The notes beneath the pieces are model-generated. The model did no database searches. It was not told the DNA's origin and was given only the letters and a program-made list of their open reading frames with translations. A stretch of 64,000 nt of DNA. Origin: Alisma plantago-aquatica. Its lineage: Eukaryota; Streptophyta; Magnoliopsida; Alismatales; Alismataceae. Of this stretch, positions 22,505-32,996 are shown in pieces. Positions within the stretch are counted from its first letter, which is position 1. The number at the start of each line of letters is the position of its first letter. Made by a program: the position numbers and the translations under genes. The stretch spans positions 1,125,066,744 to 1,125,130,743 of the forward strand of contig OY856412.1 in the NCBI GenBank assembly GCA_963693085.1. The letters are read 5' to 3'.

Positions 22505-23932
22505 AAGTTAATTTAATATATTGCGAGATGACCAATATGACTGGTTTTTGGTTTTTTCATTCAATTATTGCATTTTATGCAGCATATTTCTTGTCTAATC
22601 AAATACCACAATAATCCCAAATTAATATATAAATATATAAATAAATAAATAAATAAATATATATATATATATATGCATATTACACATGTCACCCTAAAAG
22701 TGGTTTTGATGGTGGATGTGTAGCATGGTTATGACCAACAACCCCTTATTATCTGTGCATGGTTGTATGGTTGGTTAATCCTATTTATCTCAGTTTGTGT
22801 ACCAAGCCTCTATCTTATCTTCCCAATATAAAGTTAATTCTCTCCTATCTTTTCTCTCCTCAAATGTAACTTGAGGTTTCCCTATAATCATGTAATAGTA
22901 GGATAGTTTACTAACCTATTTTGATGAAGAAATACACCAACTGCACGGAGGAGATGACCGACTGGAGGGTCCTAGACAACCATCTGGTGGGGCCGAGATG
23001 ACCGTTTGAGGAGACGACCAAGAGCTTGAAAGACTAGAGGAACCAACCATTTGGAGGAGCCAAAAAATTGGCTACATGATGACCAACCAGTCATTTGGAG
23101 GAGCCAGACAACCAGATGGGGGTGACCAACCGATCGGCCAAGAGCCGAGCCGACATGTTCAAGGGTTGAACTAGTCAATTCATATTTTTGAGCACAAACC
23201 TTCATCAACAATAGGTTTCTACATGTAGTGTCGACCTAGGGTTGGGGTAATTCCTTGTGGCTCCAAGGAATAACATTAGGAAGGCCATAACTGTCACTTT
23301 TATTAATTGCATGTTTTAGTCGTGGGAAATAACATGTATATGATATGTACTATATACGTGGTGATTAGATAAAGTATATGTGTTTATAAATACAAACTCC
23401 CTCAAATAAAAATTATATTAAGTCTTACATGCTTTCCAACAACAACCCACATGAAAAGCTTGATCGACCAAGTGTAGGTTATGCCTCCACGTGGTGCACT
23501 GTCTAACTCGTGGAAGTGTGCTGGTAGATATGTGAGTTCTACCTTCGTAGGGTGCATATCTATCGTGTTGGATGTTGGGTGAGGCTTAAACTAGTTATTC
23601 TTAGAGTGTCTAAGCCCAGAAGCATGCATATGAGTATGGCAAGGAGTTTTACATATCATCTATCCAGAACTTCATATGATGCAATTGGCAAAAGTCACCT
23701 ACCTTGGTAATTGACTGTGTTTTGTGGTGTTGATCGAGCCACAGTTGAATTATATTGGATCTAGCCCACTATAATATTGTACGCTGCAATATTCTAAATT
23801 GATATGTGATGGCTATCAATTTGAAATAAAATAGTGGGAGCGATAACAATTAAAGACCTAATTAATATTGTCAAAAGTTTCAAATCAAATCAAAAGTTTT
23901 TGACAAATGCAAAATTTCTCTTGTAGAATCAA
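22505..23932 (+). other. Untranslated leader of copia D
   Basis: About 1.4 kb with no ORF. Contains a microsatellite (ATAA then TA repeats, 22625-22672) and a cluster of GATGACCG/ACGACCA inverted motifs at 22945-23165, like those in the LTR. Ends at the gag ATG at 23933. Confidence 0.6.
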
Positions 23933-24785
23933 ATGACGAACAAATATGAATCATGATTGGTCCTTAAGAAGGACAAACTAGATGGGGCAAATTTCCATGA
24001 CTCATTTTGGACTTTGAGAAAGGTTCTCAATGAAGAGTACAAGATCTATGTCCTTGATAAACCAGTGCGAGAAGTATATGCTCCTGATGCATCTAGGGCA
24101 CAAGTGGATGCTTACTAGAAGCATGTCGATGATGCCTTAGAGATAAAGTACCTTATACTTAGCTGCATGAAGCATGAGTTGCATGACCAGTCTGAGGACA
24201 TGAGTGTTCTTTATATGGTAACACATCTTAAGAAAGTGACACTTGGCCTTACAAAGCATGAAAGGGACAATATCCCAAAGGTGATACTTGAGTCTAAGCT
24301 CACAAAGGGAACCTCAATAGAAGAACATGTGCTCAATATGATTGGACATGTGTATCATCTAGAAGAATTGGGATTCACCTTGAGCCAAGAGTTCACCACT
24401 GATATAATTCTAAAGTCAATACCATAATCATATAGCCACTTTATTGCGTGTCATCATGTGAAAATTTTGGTTAACCACATGTCAGACTTGCTTGCCATGT
24501 TGATTCATGCTGAAGAAAAATTGAAGAAGGACAAGCCTATGATGATGATCAGTAGAGTGCATTCCACGGATCAAAGAAAGACCAAGAAGAGTTCTAAGGT
24601 CAAGGCCAAATCCAAATATTCAACACTAAAGATAAGGAGAAAGAAAAGTATAAGAGGAATTCATCCTTTGTACTTAAAGGCATTCAGGAAGAAGAAGATG
24701 GGTATGGTGATCTCCATTTCAGGTTTACATGTTATTGAGATAAATCTATCTAATTCTTCATCATGGGTACTCGATACCAGATGTG
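23933..24785 (+). pseudogene. Gag and start of protease, copia D
   Basis: ATG at 23933 gives MTNKYES, a stop, then KKDKLDGANFHDSFWTLRKV. Next come VDDALEIKYLILSCMKHELH, MVTHLKKV and HVLNMIGHVYHLEELGFTLS, the ordered Gag core of plant copia elements (A-x-x-C-M-x-x-x-M-x-x-E-L...H-x-x-x-M-I...L). A Lys-rich part follows (24500-24690), then SSSWVLDTRCGS, the protease active-site block with the catalytic Asp (usual form V-L-D-T-G-C-G-S-H-I). The coding sequence is interrupted right after GGATCT by a D solo LTR and continues at 51033. Stops occur at TAG and TAA codons. Confidence 0.78.
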
Positions 24786-25379
24786 GATCTTGTTGATATG
24801 TATGCCCAAAGAGCCAATCATGTGATGATTGTAATGGCATAACACATAAATGATTTGATTAATAATAAAGGCAAGCTTCCAATTCATTTTTTTCACTCAA
24901 TTATGAGATAATGATGATACAAAGTGAATGTCTAGAGAATTATATTACTTAATGACATATATTGTCAAGCTACTATCTTTCTAGATGAGATCATACAGAT
25001 GTTAAGAGTACATATACTTATTCTCATTATGTCCCTGATCGGTTGTTATTTGATTCTGCCCTATTTTAGGGCTTCATCTTGGGTCATTTTGCATTTCAAT
25101 CACATTTATACCTGTTAGATTACATGTTATTTCCCTCAATATGCATATTTGTGTAAAATGCACTTATGGACTGTATTTGCATGTTTTTCAGGAATTTGGA
25201 CAATGCTTGATGGAAGAGAGAGAGAGAGAAGGAGTGATCCTAGGATTTCTCTACCCTTAGAGAGACCCAAAGTGAATCCTTATGCTCCCTCAACCTACCC
25301 CTAGTGACCAAAGATCCATCGAAGCAAAGATGTCCAAGAAAATCCAAAGAATCAAGTCAAAGTGTTTCTCTAGAGACCA

Positions 25380-25760
25380 ACACGACCGTAGTACCACAAA
25401 ACGGCCATGCTAGGTCACTTGCAAATCAATAGAGTCATCCTCAAGTGAAGCTAGAATCACCACAGCCGTGTCACACAGAACGGTCATGGTGAATTGACCC
25501 AGAATGGTCATGCCACCTAGAATGGCTGTGCTACAGTAGAGGCAGAATGACCGTGGAGCAGAAAATAACCTGAGCATTTCAAGCCACCACGAATGTGCTA
25601 CCCTTACACCACCACAACCATGGTGACCACCATGTTTATGCCAGCTTCAGTATAAAAGTGACCCTCAACCTGTGATTTTCACATTTTAATTCCAACGGTC
25701 ATTCTACCCCACCGTAACTGTGCTCACCCCTACTCACCATGGCCGTGGTGATCCACCACG
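25380..25760. repeat. CGGCCGTG-type inverted repeats in B LTR
   Basis: About ten degenerate copies of ACGRCCGTGGTG / CACCACGGYCATG occur in both orientations just upstream of the LTR TATA box. The 3' LTR has the matching array at 45375-45750. A further cluster is found inside the element at 43465-43550. Confidence 0.75.
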
Positions 25761-26769
25761 ATCATGCTACTCATAAAACCTAGTTACTTCTGCACTACTT
25801 TTCACATACTACCCCTACTTGACCTAGTGCTTCCCCCACACCTATATATAGTGGGGTGGTGGTTGTAAGTTGAGGTTAGATACCTCCTACCACCTCTTAG
25901 CTCCCCATTTTCTACCCTTAGCCATTGCACTCCATTTCCACCTCCATTTCACCATTTCCACCATCAAAACCCTAGTGTCCTTCCATTTCCACCCATTTCC
26001 ACCATCATTCCATGCCCCTACACCTTGGAGGAGAGAGGAGGACGCCCTCTAACATCTGGAGTTGAGGATTTCTTCATCTACACCGAGTTCCATAGCTTCT
26101 TCTATCTCCTTCTCTTCTCTTTTTGTATTTTTCATTATTATGAGTAGCTAGGCCCCTTAGGTGGGCTGCTTGGGGGAGATTATGTTACTTTGATACCATT
26201 TTGGGTAAAAATTATATGCAAACATTATGAATTCATTTGGAAATTAGTAATTTAGTATATTCTATTTTCATCTTATTCTCCATGAATTTCTTGTTATTTT
26301 TTTATGTGAAATCACCTAGGAATCTAGGGAAATTGACTATTTGTGGCAATTTTGGGATTTGCCCCTAGGTCCAATTCTTAGGTCCCTAGGTTGCCTCCCA
26401 TCTTCCTACATCCTAATCAATCTCCCTAAGCCTAAGTTAGAGATCTAAGTAGCTAGATTAGGTGACTCTAGTGCAATTAGCATGGAGCCTTCTCAAGGCT
26501 AGAATGTGGGGGAATTGGGGGTCAAAACCCTAATTTTGCCTCCCCATTACTACCCTCGGCCCCTAATTGCCCTAGGCATGTCTAATCTAGAAACCTAGAC
26601 TTGAATATATTCTAATTGAATTGAACCTAACCCCTAACCCAGTTGACCCTCACAAGGGTAATAGGAGTTGTTAGGGACTAGTTCCCCTATACATATCCTA
26701 TCTTATCCATGGCCAGTTAGTATCTTAGGTCAATTCATTAGTCTTTAGCTAGATATTTTTTTGGATAAT

Positions 26770-27187
26770 TGATAACCTCTCACTTTGTGATGCTATTTTA
26801 TTAGTTTTCCCTTGTTTTCCATACTCTTTCTTAAATAAATTAGAAAGAATCATTAAATCTTTACCTTATTGCTGACACATCAATAGATTAACTTTTCTCT
26901 TCTTTATCCTTGCAGAAAAACACACAAAAAAATTACAAAAAAACCCCAAACGGTCCCAAGACCGTTTAAGGCCAAACGGTCCCAAGACCATTTAAGGCTA
27001 AATGGTCTCAAGACCGCATGAACTCTAAATAGTCCCGAGACCGCATAAGCTCAAACGAGTCCAGCTCCCAAACGAGTTCGGCGCCCAAACGGGTCCAGCG
27101 CCCAAACGAGTTCGGCGCCCAAACGGGTCCATCGCCCAAACGGGTCCAGCGCCCAAACGCGTTCGGCGCCCAAACGGGTCTGGCGCC
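26770..27187 (+). repeat. Truncated 5' LTR of gypsy C
   Basis: Matches the first part of the 3' LTR (from 39081) up to the eighth copy of a 17-bp repeat, then jumps to internal gag sequence at 27188. About 1.4 kb of LTR, including its TATA box, plus the primer site, leader and most of gag are missing. Start and target-site duplication are intact. Confidence 0.87.
27052..27187 (+). repeat. 17-bp tandem repeat, 8 copies (C 5' LTR)
   Basis: Unit CAAACGRGTYCRGCGCC, eight direct copies. The 3' LTR has twenty copies of the same unit. ORFs across it on both strands are repeat artefacts. Confidence 0.9.
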
Positions 27188-29047
27188 CAACCAAAATCAG
27201 AATAACTTCAACCAAAATCATGGGAATTATAGAAATGGTTTCCAAAGATCCAATTATCCTAGGAATCCCTCTTACTAATATACCCATCCAGGACTGCACC
27301 CACAACTGCAACAACCTCAGTTGCAGCAGTCACAACAACCGCAGTTAACCGCACCTCCACAGCAACCACAAGGGAAGCAAGTCACTCAATGTCAACAGAG
27401 GAGTGCCCCTTCCCAACCATCTGATGAAATTTATTTGATTAGACAGATGCTTCAATCTCGGCAAACTATGCTTGCGAACCAACAGGCTCAACAAAAGGCT
27501 GTAGAGGCCCAATTAGCACATATTGCTGCTCAGTTGAAACCACCAGCAGGTACCTTTGCTGGGCAACCAGAGGCAAACCCAAGGCATGACCAAAATAGAC
27601 CTGAGCAACTAAATGCTGTCACCACAAGGTCTGGTCGTGTCCTTCCTGATACCACTAGAATCATCCATGATGATGATAACGATTTAGCTATTCTTTCCCC
27701 AACAGAAAGCTCAACCCAGGAAAAGGAAAAATCTACTAAAACCACTGAAAGAGAAAAAGAAAAGGAACCAATGCCAGAAGTTCCACCCAGAATCCCTTAT
27801 CCGGACAGGTTGAAAGGAACCAAAATGGACACTAGGTTCCAGAAATTCAAAGAAGCTATGAAGAAACTATACATCGATATACCATTCCTCGATGCTCTTT
27901 CCGAAGTGCCCGCATGGGCCAAATACCTGAAAACCCTTCTGTCAAAAAAATATATGACAGAAGAGCACGAAACAGTGAAACTAGCTCAGACCACTTCAGA
28001 CATTCTGCTTAACAAAATGCCAAAGAAAAAGAAGGACCCAGGTTCCTTCGGTATTCAGTGTTCAATTGGAAATGGCTCCAGCAAGAAGGGATTAGCAGAT
28101 TTAGGAGCAAGTATATCCATTATGCCCTATTCTATGTGCAAAAGATTAGGCTTCACTGATTTGTTACATACGACAATGACAATTCAGTTAGCCGACTCTA
28201 CCATAACTGCTCCCCTTGGAATCATTGAAGATATACCTGTCAGGATAGGAACGAATTCTTATGTTCCGTGCGATTTCGTTATTATGGACATACAAGAAGA
28301 CCTAAGATACCCGATAATCTGCGGCAGACCTTTCCTAGCTACTGCCCGAGCGCTTATCGATGTAGAAGCAGGAACTATTATCTTGAGACTTGGGAAGGAA
28401 GCTTTCCAGTTCAGAGTCCTTAATAGCATGAAAGGTCCAATCATTCAAGAGGAAGTCTTTCTCCTGGACGCTATATATCAAATGTCCCAATTAGAAATGT
28501 CTGAACCCTCTGATGATTTGGAAGATATCTTGATAAATCCGGAAGTAGAATTCTCGGCAAATGAACTTGTGCAAGAATGCCTTCAATACTTAGAAAAAGC
28601 TGAAGAAGCCCCAACGGCCACCTTTGAAGAACTCAAGGCCGTCACCATTATAGAAACAACTGAGCCACCTAAGGCTCCTGAAATGAAAGCTCTACCTGAG
28701 GGACTCAAACATGCCTTTCTTGACAACGAGAAACTTTGTCCAGTGATTATCAGCTCCACCCTGGAGGTGGACCAAGAAAACAGACTTCTTGATGAACTAA
28801 AGAGACACAAGAAAGCTATCGGATACAAGATGACTGACTTGATGGGTATAAATCTAGCTTTATGCATGCATAGATTGCCTATGATGGAAGAATTCAAACC
28901 ATCAAGGGAACATCAAAGAAAGTTGAACCCTAATCTCAAGGAGGTAGTTCGCCTCGAGGTTCTCAAACTTCTGAAAGTAGGTATCATCTACCCAATCTCG
29001 GATTCTCAATGGGTAAGTCTCGTGCAGGTGGTCCCAAAAAAAGGGGG
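27188..29047 (+). pseudogene. Gag C-terminus and aspartic protease, gypsy C
   Basis: The frame opens in an N/Q-rich stretch (27188-27275, NQNQNNFNQNHGNYRNGFQ), typical of the Athila-type Gag end, hits a TAA at about 27277, then reads on through a Q/P-rich part. Next: LNAVTTRSGR and PRIPYPDRLKG, the linker before the protease; LADLGASISIMPYSMCKRLG (27.1-28.15 kb part, about 28095-28150) is the retropepsin active site, D-L-G-A-S form; CGRPFLATARALIDVEAG follows. The frame runs on to KHAFLDNEKLCPVIISS, the lead-in to RT. At a run of five G (29043-29047) it shifts by one base relative to RT; the run is one base short of the expected frame. Confidence 0.88.
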
Positions 29048-31576
29048 ACCACTGTTGTTCTTAATGATAAGAATGAACTAGTACCTACTAGAACAGTAAC
29101 TGGGTGGCGAATGTGCATCAACTACCGAAAACTTAACAAAGCAACAAGGAAAGATCATTTCCCCTTGCCCTTTTTGGATGAGGTTCTCAAACGACTCGAT
29201 CACAAATTTTTTTTCTGTTACCTTGATGGATATTCAGGATTTTACCAAATCCCAATCCATCCTGAAGATCAAGAAAAAACTACCTTTACTTGTATTTTTG
29301 GAACATATGCCTTTAGAAGGATGCCTTTCGGGTTATGCAATGCACCCGCAACCTTCCAAAGATGTATGACTGTTATCTTCGCTGGATTAACAAAATCTAT
29401 CATGGACGTCTTCATGGATGATTTTTCTGTATACGGAAATTCTTTCGACGACTGTTTACTCAATCTAGGAAAAGTCCTACAAAGATGTGAAGACACCAAC
29501 CTGATCTTGAATTGGGAAAAATGTCACTTTATGGTGACTGAAGGTGTGGTCCTAGGACATCGAGTAAGTGAAAAAGGGATTGAAGTGGATAAAGCAAAGG
29601 TCGATGTCATCTCAAAGCTAACTCCACCTAAAGACATCAGAGGAGTAAGGGCATTCCTGGGTCATGCAGGATTCTACAGAAGATTTATAAAAGATTTTTC
29701 AAAGATAGCAAAGCTAATGACTCACCTACTGACCAAAGAAGCAGATTTTATATTTGACCAAGAATGCATTAATAGCTTCACAACTCTGAAGAATGCCCTT
29801 ATCTCTTCCCCTAATCTAAGAGCTCCTGACTGGTCACAACCGTTTGAAATTATGTGTGACGCTAGCGATTATTCTATAGGGGCAGTCCTTGGACAAAGAA
29901 TTGACAAAAAGCCTTACGTCATATATTATGCCTCCAAGACGCTTGATGAGGCAAAAAAGAACTATACTACCACCGAAAAAGAGTTCCTGGCAGTTATCTA
30001 TTCTTTTGAAAAATTTCGGTCTTACCTAATCGGGTCAAAAGTCATAGTATATACTGACCATTCTGCAATACGATATTTGGTCCAAAAACAAGATGCTAAA
30101 CCCCGACTTATTAGATGGGTATTAATGCTTCAGGAGTTTGATTTAGAGATTAAAGACAAAAGTGGGGTTGAAAATGTCGTCGCGGATCACCTCAGTCGTA
30201 TTGAAGCTAAAGACTCCGATAAAATACCCATTCGAGACTCTTTACCGGATGATCAACTAATGAAGATTACTACTAGATTTCCTTGGTATGCTGATATTGT
30301 TAATTATTTGGCAATAGGAATCATCCATCCGTCTGCATCATACCATGACAAAAAGAAATTCATTCATGACGCTAAGCAGTACTTTTGGGATGAGCCCTAC
30401 CTATTCCGCTTATGCGCAGATGGACTTTTTCGTCGATGCATTCCAGAAACAGAAATCACCCCAGTTTTAGAACACTGTCACTCAGGCCCTACTGGGGGGC
30501 ACATGAGCTCTAAGAAAACCGCTCTTAAAATTCTTCAATCTGGTTTCTACTGGCCAACCATCGCAAAGGATGCACATGAATATGTGCGATCATGTGACAA
30601 ATGCCAACTATCTGGAGGAATAACTAAACGAAATGAAATGTCTTTGAATATGTGGCAAGAAGTTGAACTCTTTGATGTTTGGGGAGTGGATTACATGGGT
30701 CCTTTCCCCCCATCTTACGGATTCACGTACATTCTAGTAGCTGTGGATTACGTTTCGAAATGGGTAGAAGCTCTACCGACCACTTCTTGTGATTCCAAAT
30801 CAGTCATCAAAATGTTTAAAGAAATAATATTCCCCAGATTTGGCGTTCCAAGAACAATAATATCCGATGGCAGATCTCATTTTCTTGAGCGGAGTTTCGA
30901 AGCACTATTAAGAAAATATGGAGTCAAACATAAAGTTTCCACACCTTATCACCCACATACTTGTGGACAGGTCGAAGTCTCCAACAGGCAACTCAAGGCC
31001 ATTTTGGAAAAAACTGTTAATAGGCACCGCACAGACTGGTCTACCAAACTTCCTGACGCTCTATGGGCCTATCGCACAGCTTTCAAAACACCAATTGGAA
31101 CAACACCATTTCGATTGGTGTATGGGAAGTCGTGTCATCTACCAGTCGAATTAGAGCATAAAGCTTGGTGGGCTATCAAGCAATTGAACTTTGATCTCAA
31201 GAGTGCCGGTGAATCTAGACAACTTCAATTACACGAATTGGAAGAGTTGTGAATGACAGCATACCAAAATGCCAGAATTTACAAAGAACAAACCAAGATG
31301 TGGCATGATGGCCACATAAAAAGAAAGGATATAATCATCGGAGATAAGGTTCTCTTATTCAATTCCAGACTAAAATTGTTTCTAGGAAAACTGCGCACAA
31401 AATGGTCGGGGCCTTTCACTATCAAACATATCTACCCGACAGGAGCGGTTATTATCCTTGATGATAACGGGGGAGAAAGAACCGTCAACGGTCATAGGTT
31501 AAAGAAATACTACATTCTAGCAGACAAATTGCCAAGACAAACTATAGAGATCCAAGATCCTATAACATCAGCATAG
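29048..31576 (+). pseudogene. RT, RNase H and integrase of gypsy C
   Basis: [56 protein letters not shown] and the catalytic [11 protein letters not shown] (F-M-D-D, about 29403-29435). RNase [53 protein letters not shown] and [11 protein letters not shown], with its D-E-D residues. Integrase: zinc finger [10 protein letters not shown]...CDKC, then D in [11 protein letters not shown] in [10 protein letters not shown] and E in [11 protein letters not shown]. After ELEEL there is an in-frame TGA (31250-31252); the same frame continues to 31576 with the chromodomain-less tail ([17 protein letters not shown]). Order RT-RH-INT is Ty3/gypsy. The TGA and the upstream frameshift are the only breaks seen. 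Confidence 0.92.
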
Positions 31577-31773
31577 CCAGATCAACATTTCGTCGAGCTA
31601 GCGACATTAAACCCAGCCGCTACTTGGGAGGCAACCCAAGATCTTAGTATCATCATTTTTCGTCTCCCCTCTTCTTCTTTTTAGTTTAGTTTTCTTCTGA
31701 AATATATATACAAAAAAATTCACATAAACAAAATAAACATAAAAATCAAAAACATCAAAAACCTAAACCTCCC
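31577..31773 (+). other. Post-pol spacer with conserved hairpin
   Basis: Contains GTCGAGCTAGCGAC (about 31593-31606) and CTTGGGAGGCAACCCAAG (31623-31640), both able to fold as hairpins. A matching GTGGGAGGCAACCCAC lies in element B at 43222. I recall this GGGAGGCAACCC hairpin as common after pol in Athila/Tat-type elements. The rest is AT-rich and noncoding. Confidence 0.65.
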
Positions 31774-31989
31774 CAAACGGTCTCGCACCCGTTTGGAGTT
31801 CAAACAGTCTCACACCCGTTTGGAGTTCAAACGGTCTCACACCCGTTTGGAGTTCAAACGGTCTCACACCCGTTTGGAGTTCAAACGGTCTCGCACCCGT
31901 TTGGAGTTCAAACGATCTCGCACCTGTTTGGAGTTCAAACGGTCTCGCACCCGTTTGGAGTTCAAACGGTCTTGCACCCGTTTGACTTC
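31774..31989. repeat. 27-bp inverted-repeat array, 8 copies (gypsy C)
   Basis: Eight direct copies start at 31774, 31801, 31828, 31855, 31882, 31909, 31936 and 31963. Each unit is itself palindromic: CCAAACGG, eight bases, CCGTTTGG. Since 27 is a multiple of 3, the array gives a false open frame (31793-32023) of repeating LEFKRSRTR; this is not a gene. Confidence 0.9.
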
Positions 31990-32266
31990 GGGATTTTGTA
32001 AGGACACCCCCCCAATCCTATAGATAATACCCCACACCCTCCTTTCTCTCTTCTAGAACCTCTCTCTTTCTCTGTTCCACTGCCGTTTCACTCTAGTTTC
32101 CGCGTGCACTTTTGCTTCTCCGAGCTTACCGTTATCACCTCCGTCTTCCACCGCCGTTCTCGTCTCCGCCTGACGCTTCACCGTCGTCTGTGCGAGGCTC
32201 CGTTCTTCTGCTCGCTCATCGTCACTTCCTTCCGGCCCTTCTTCTTCCGCCGTCGTCGCCTAACAG
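31990..32266 (+). promoter_or_regulatory. TATA-like site and CT-rich leader before env-like ORF
   Basis: TATAGATAA at 32019-32027 follows the 27-bp array by about 30 bases. Then comes a C/T-rich leader with few ATGs, ending in a splice-donor match AACAG/GTAGAG at 32266. The LTR of the same element has the same order: inverted repeat (39658-39681), TATAAATAA (39696), leader. I infer an internal promoter for the env-like and C48 ORFs. No experimental support. Confidence 0.45.
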
Positions 32267-32995
32267 GTAGAGTTTTCTCTCGCAGTTCTCGCTACCGCCG
32301 TCACCGTCGCCACCGCCGATGAGCATTTTTTGGCTTCCCTCCCGCCGTCCCTCACTGCCAAATGGCCTGGCTCTTCGTCTTCCCGACGGTCTGCTCTAAA
32401 TGGGTTTACACCCGTTTGGACAAAGGACCGTTTGGCCCCAAACGGTCTCCAAACTGTTTGGTGCCAAACGACCTTGCACCCGTTTGGATGAAGGACCGTT
32501 TGGCCCCAAACGGTCTTCAACCCGTTTGGAACCAAACGGTCTCGAACCCGTTTGGAACCAAACGGTCTTCAACCCATTTGGAACCAAACGATCTCTAACC
32601 CGTTTGGAACCAAACGGTCTCGAACCCGTTTGGAACCAAACGGTCTTCAACCCGTTTGGACGACGGACCGTTTGGCCCCAAACGGTCTTCAACCCGTTTG
32701 GAACCAAACGGTCTTCAACCCGTTTGGAACCAAATGATCTCGAACCCATTTGGAACCAAACGGTCTTCAACCCATTTGGAACCAAACGGTCTCGAACCCG
32801 TTTGGAACCAAACGGTCTCGAACCCGTTTGGAACCAAACGGTCTTCAACCCATTTGGAACCAAACGGTCTCGAACCCAACGGTCTCGAACCCGTTTGGAT
32901 CCAACCAAACCTCAAAAATACCGTTCTATTCTAATAAACTTGTTTAAATTCAAATTTCAGAACTCTAACTTTTGTTTTCTTGACAAAAATTTCAG
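32267..32995 (+). other. Possible intron upstream of env-like ORF
   Basis: Donor AACAG/GTAGAG and acceptor TTTGTTTTCTTGACAAAAATTTCAG/A at 32995, two bases before the ATG at 32997. The interval holds the second inverted-repeat array and no plausible coding sequence. Splicing is inferred from site quality and position only. Confidence 0.4.
32405..32905. repeat. 26-bp inverted-repeat array, about 18 copies (gypsy C)
   Basis: Unit CCCGTTTGGAACCAAACGGT plus TCTTCAA or TCTCGAA, so each GTTTGG...CCAAAC pair can fold. Two or three units differ (GACCGTTTGGCCCCAAACGG). Open frames on both strands across this array, up to 253 residues, are artefacts of the repeat and must not be annotated as proteins. 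Confidence 0.9.
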
Positions 32996-32996
32996 A

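Noticed and set aside
22625..22680. Origin or centromere-type AT repeat
   Set aside because: A short ATAA/TA microsatellite in the copia D leader; nothing more.
31774..32905. CRISPR-like look of regularly spaced palindromic repeats
   Set aside because: No unique spacers, no cas genes, and the context is a plant retrotransposon.
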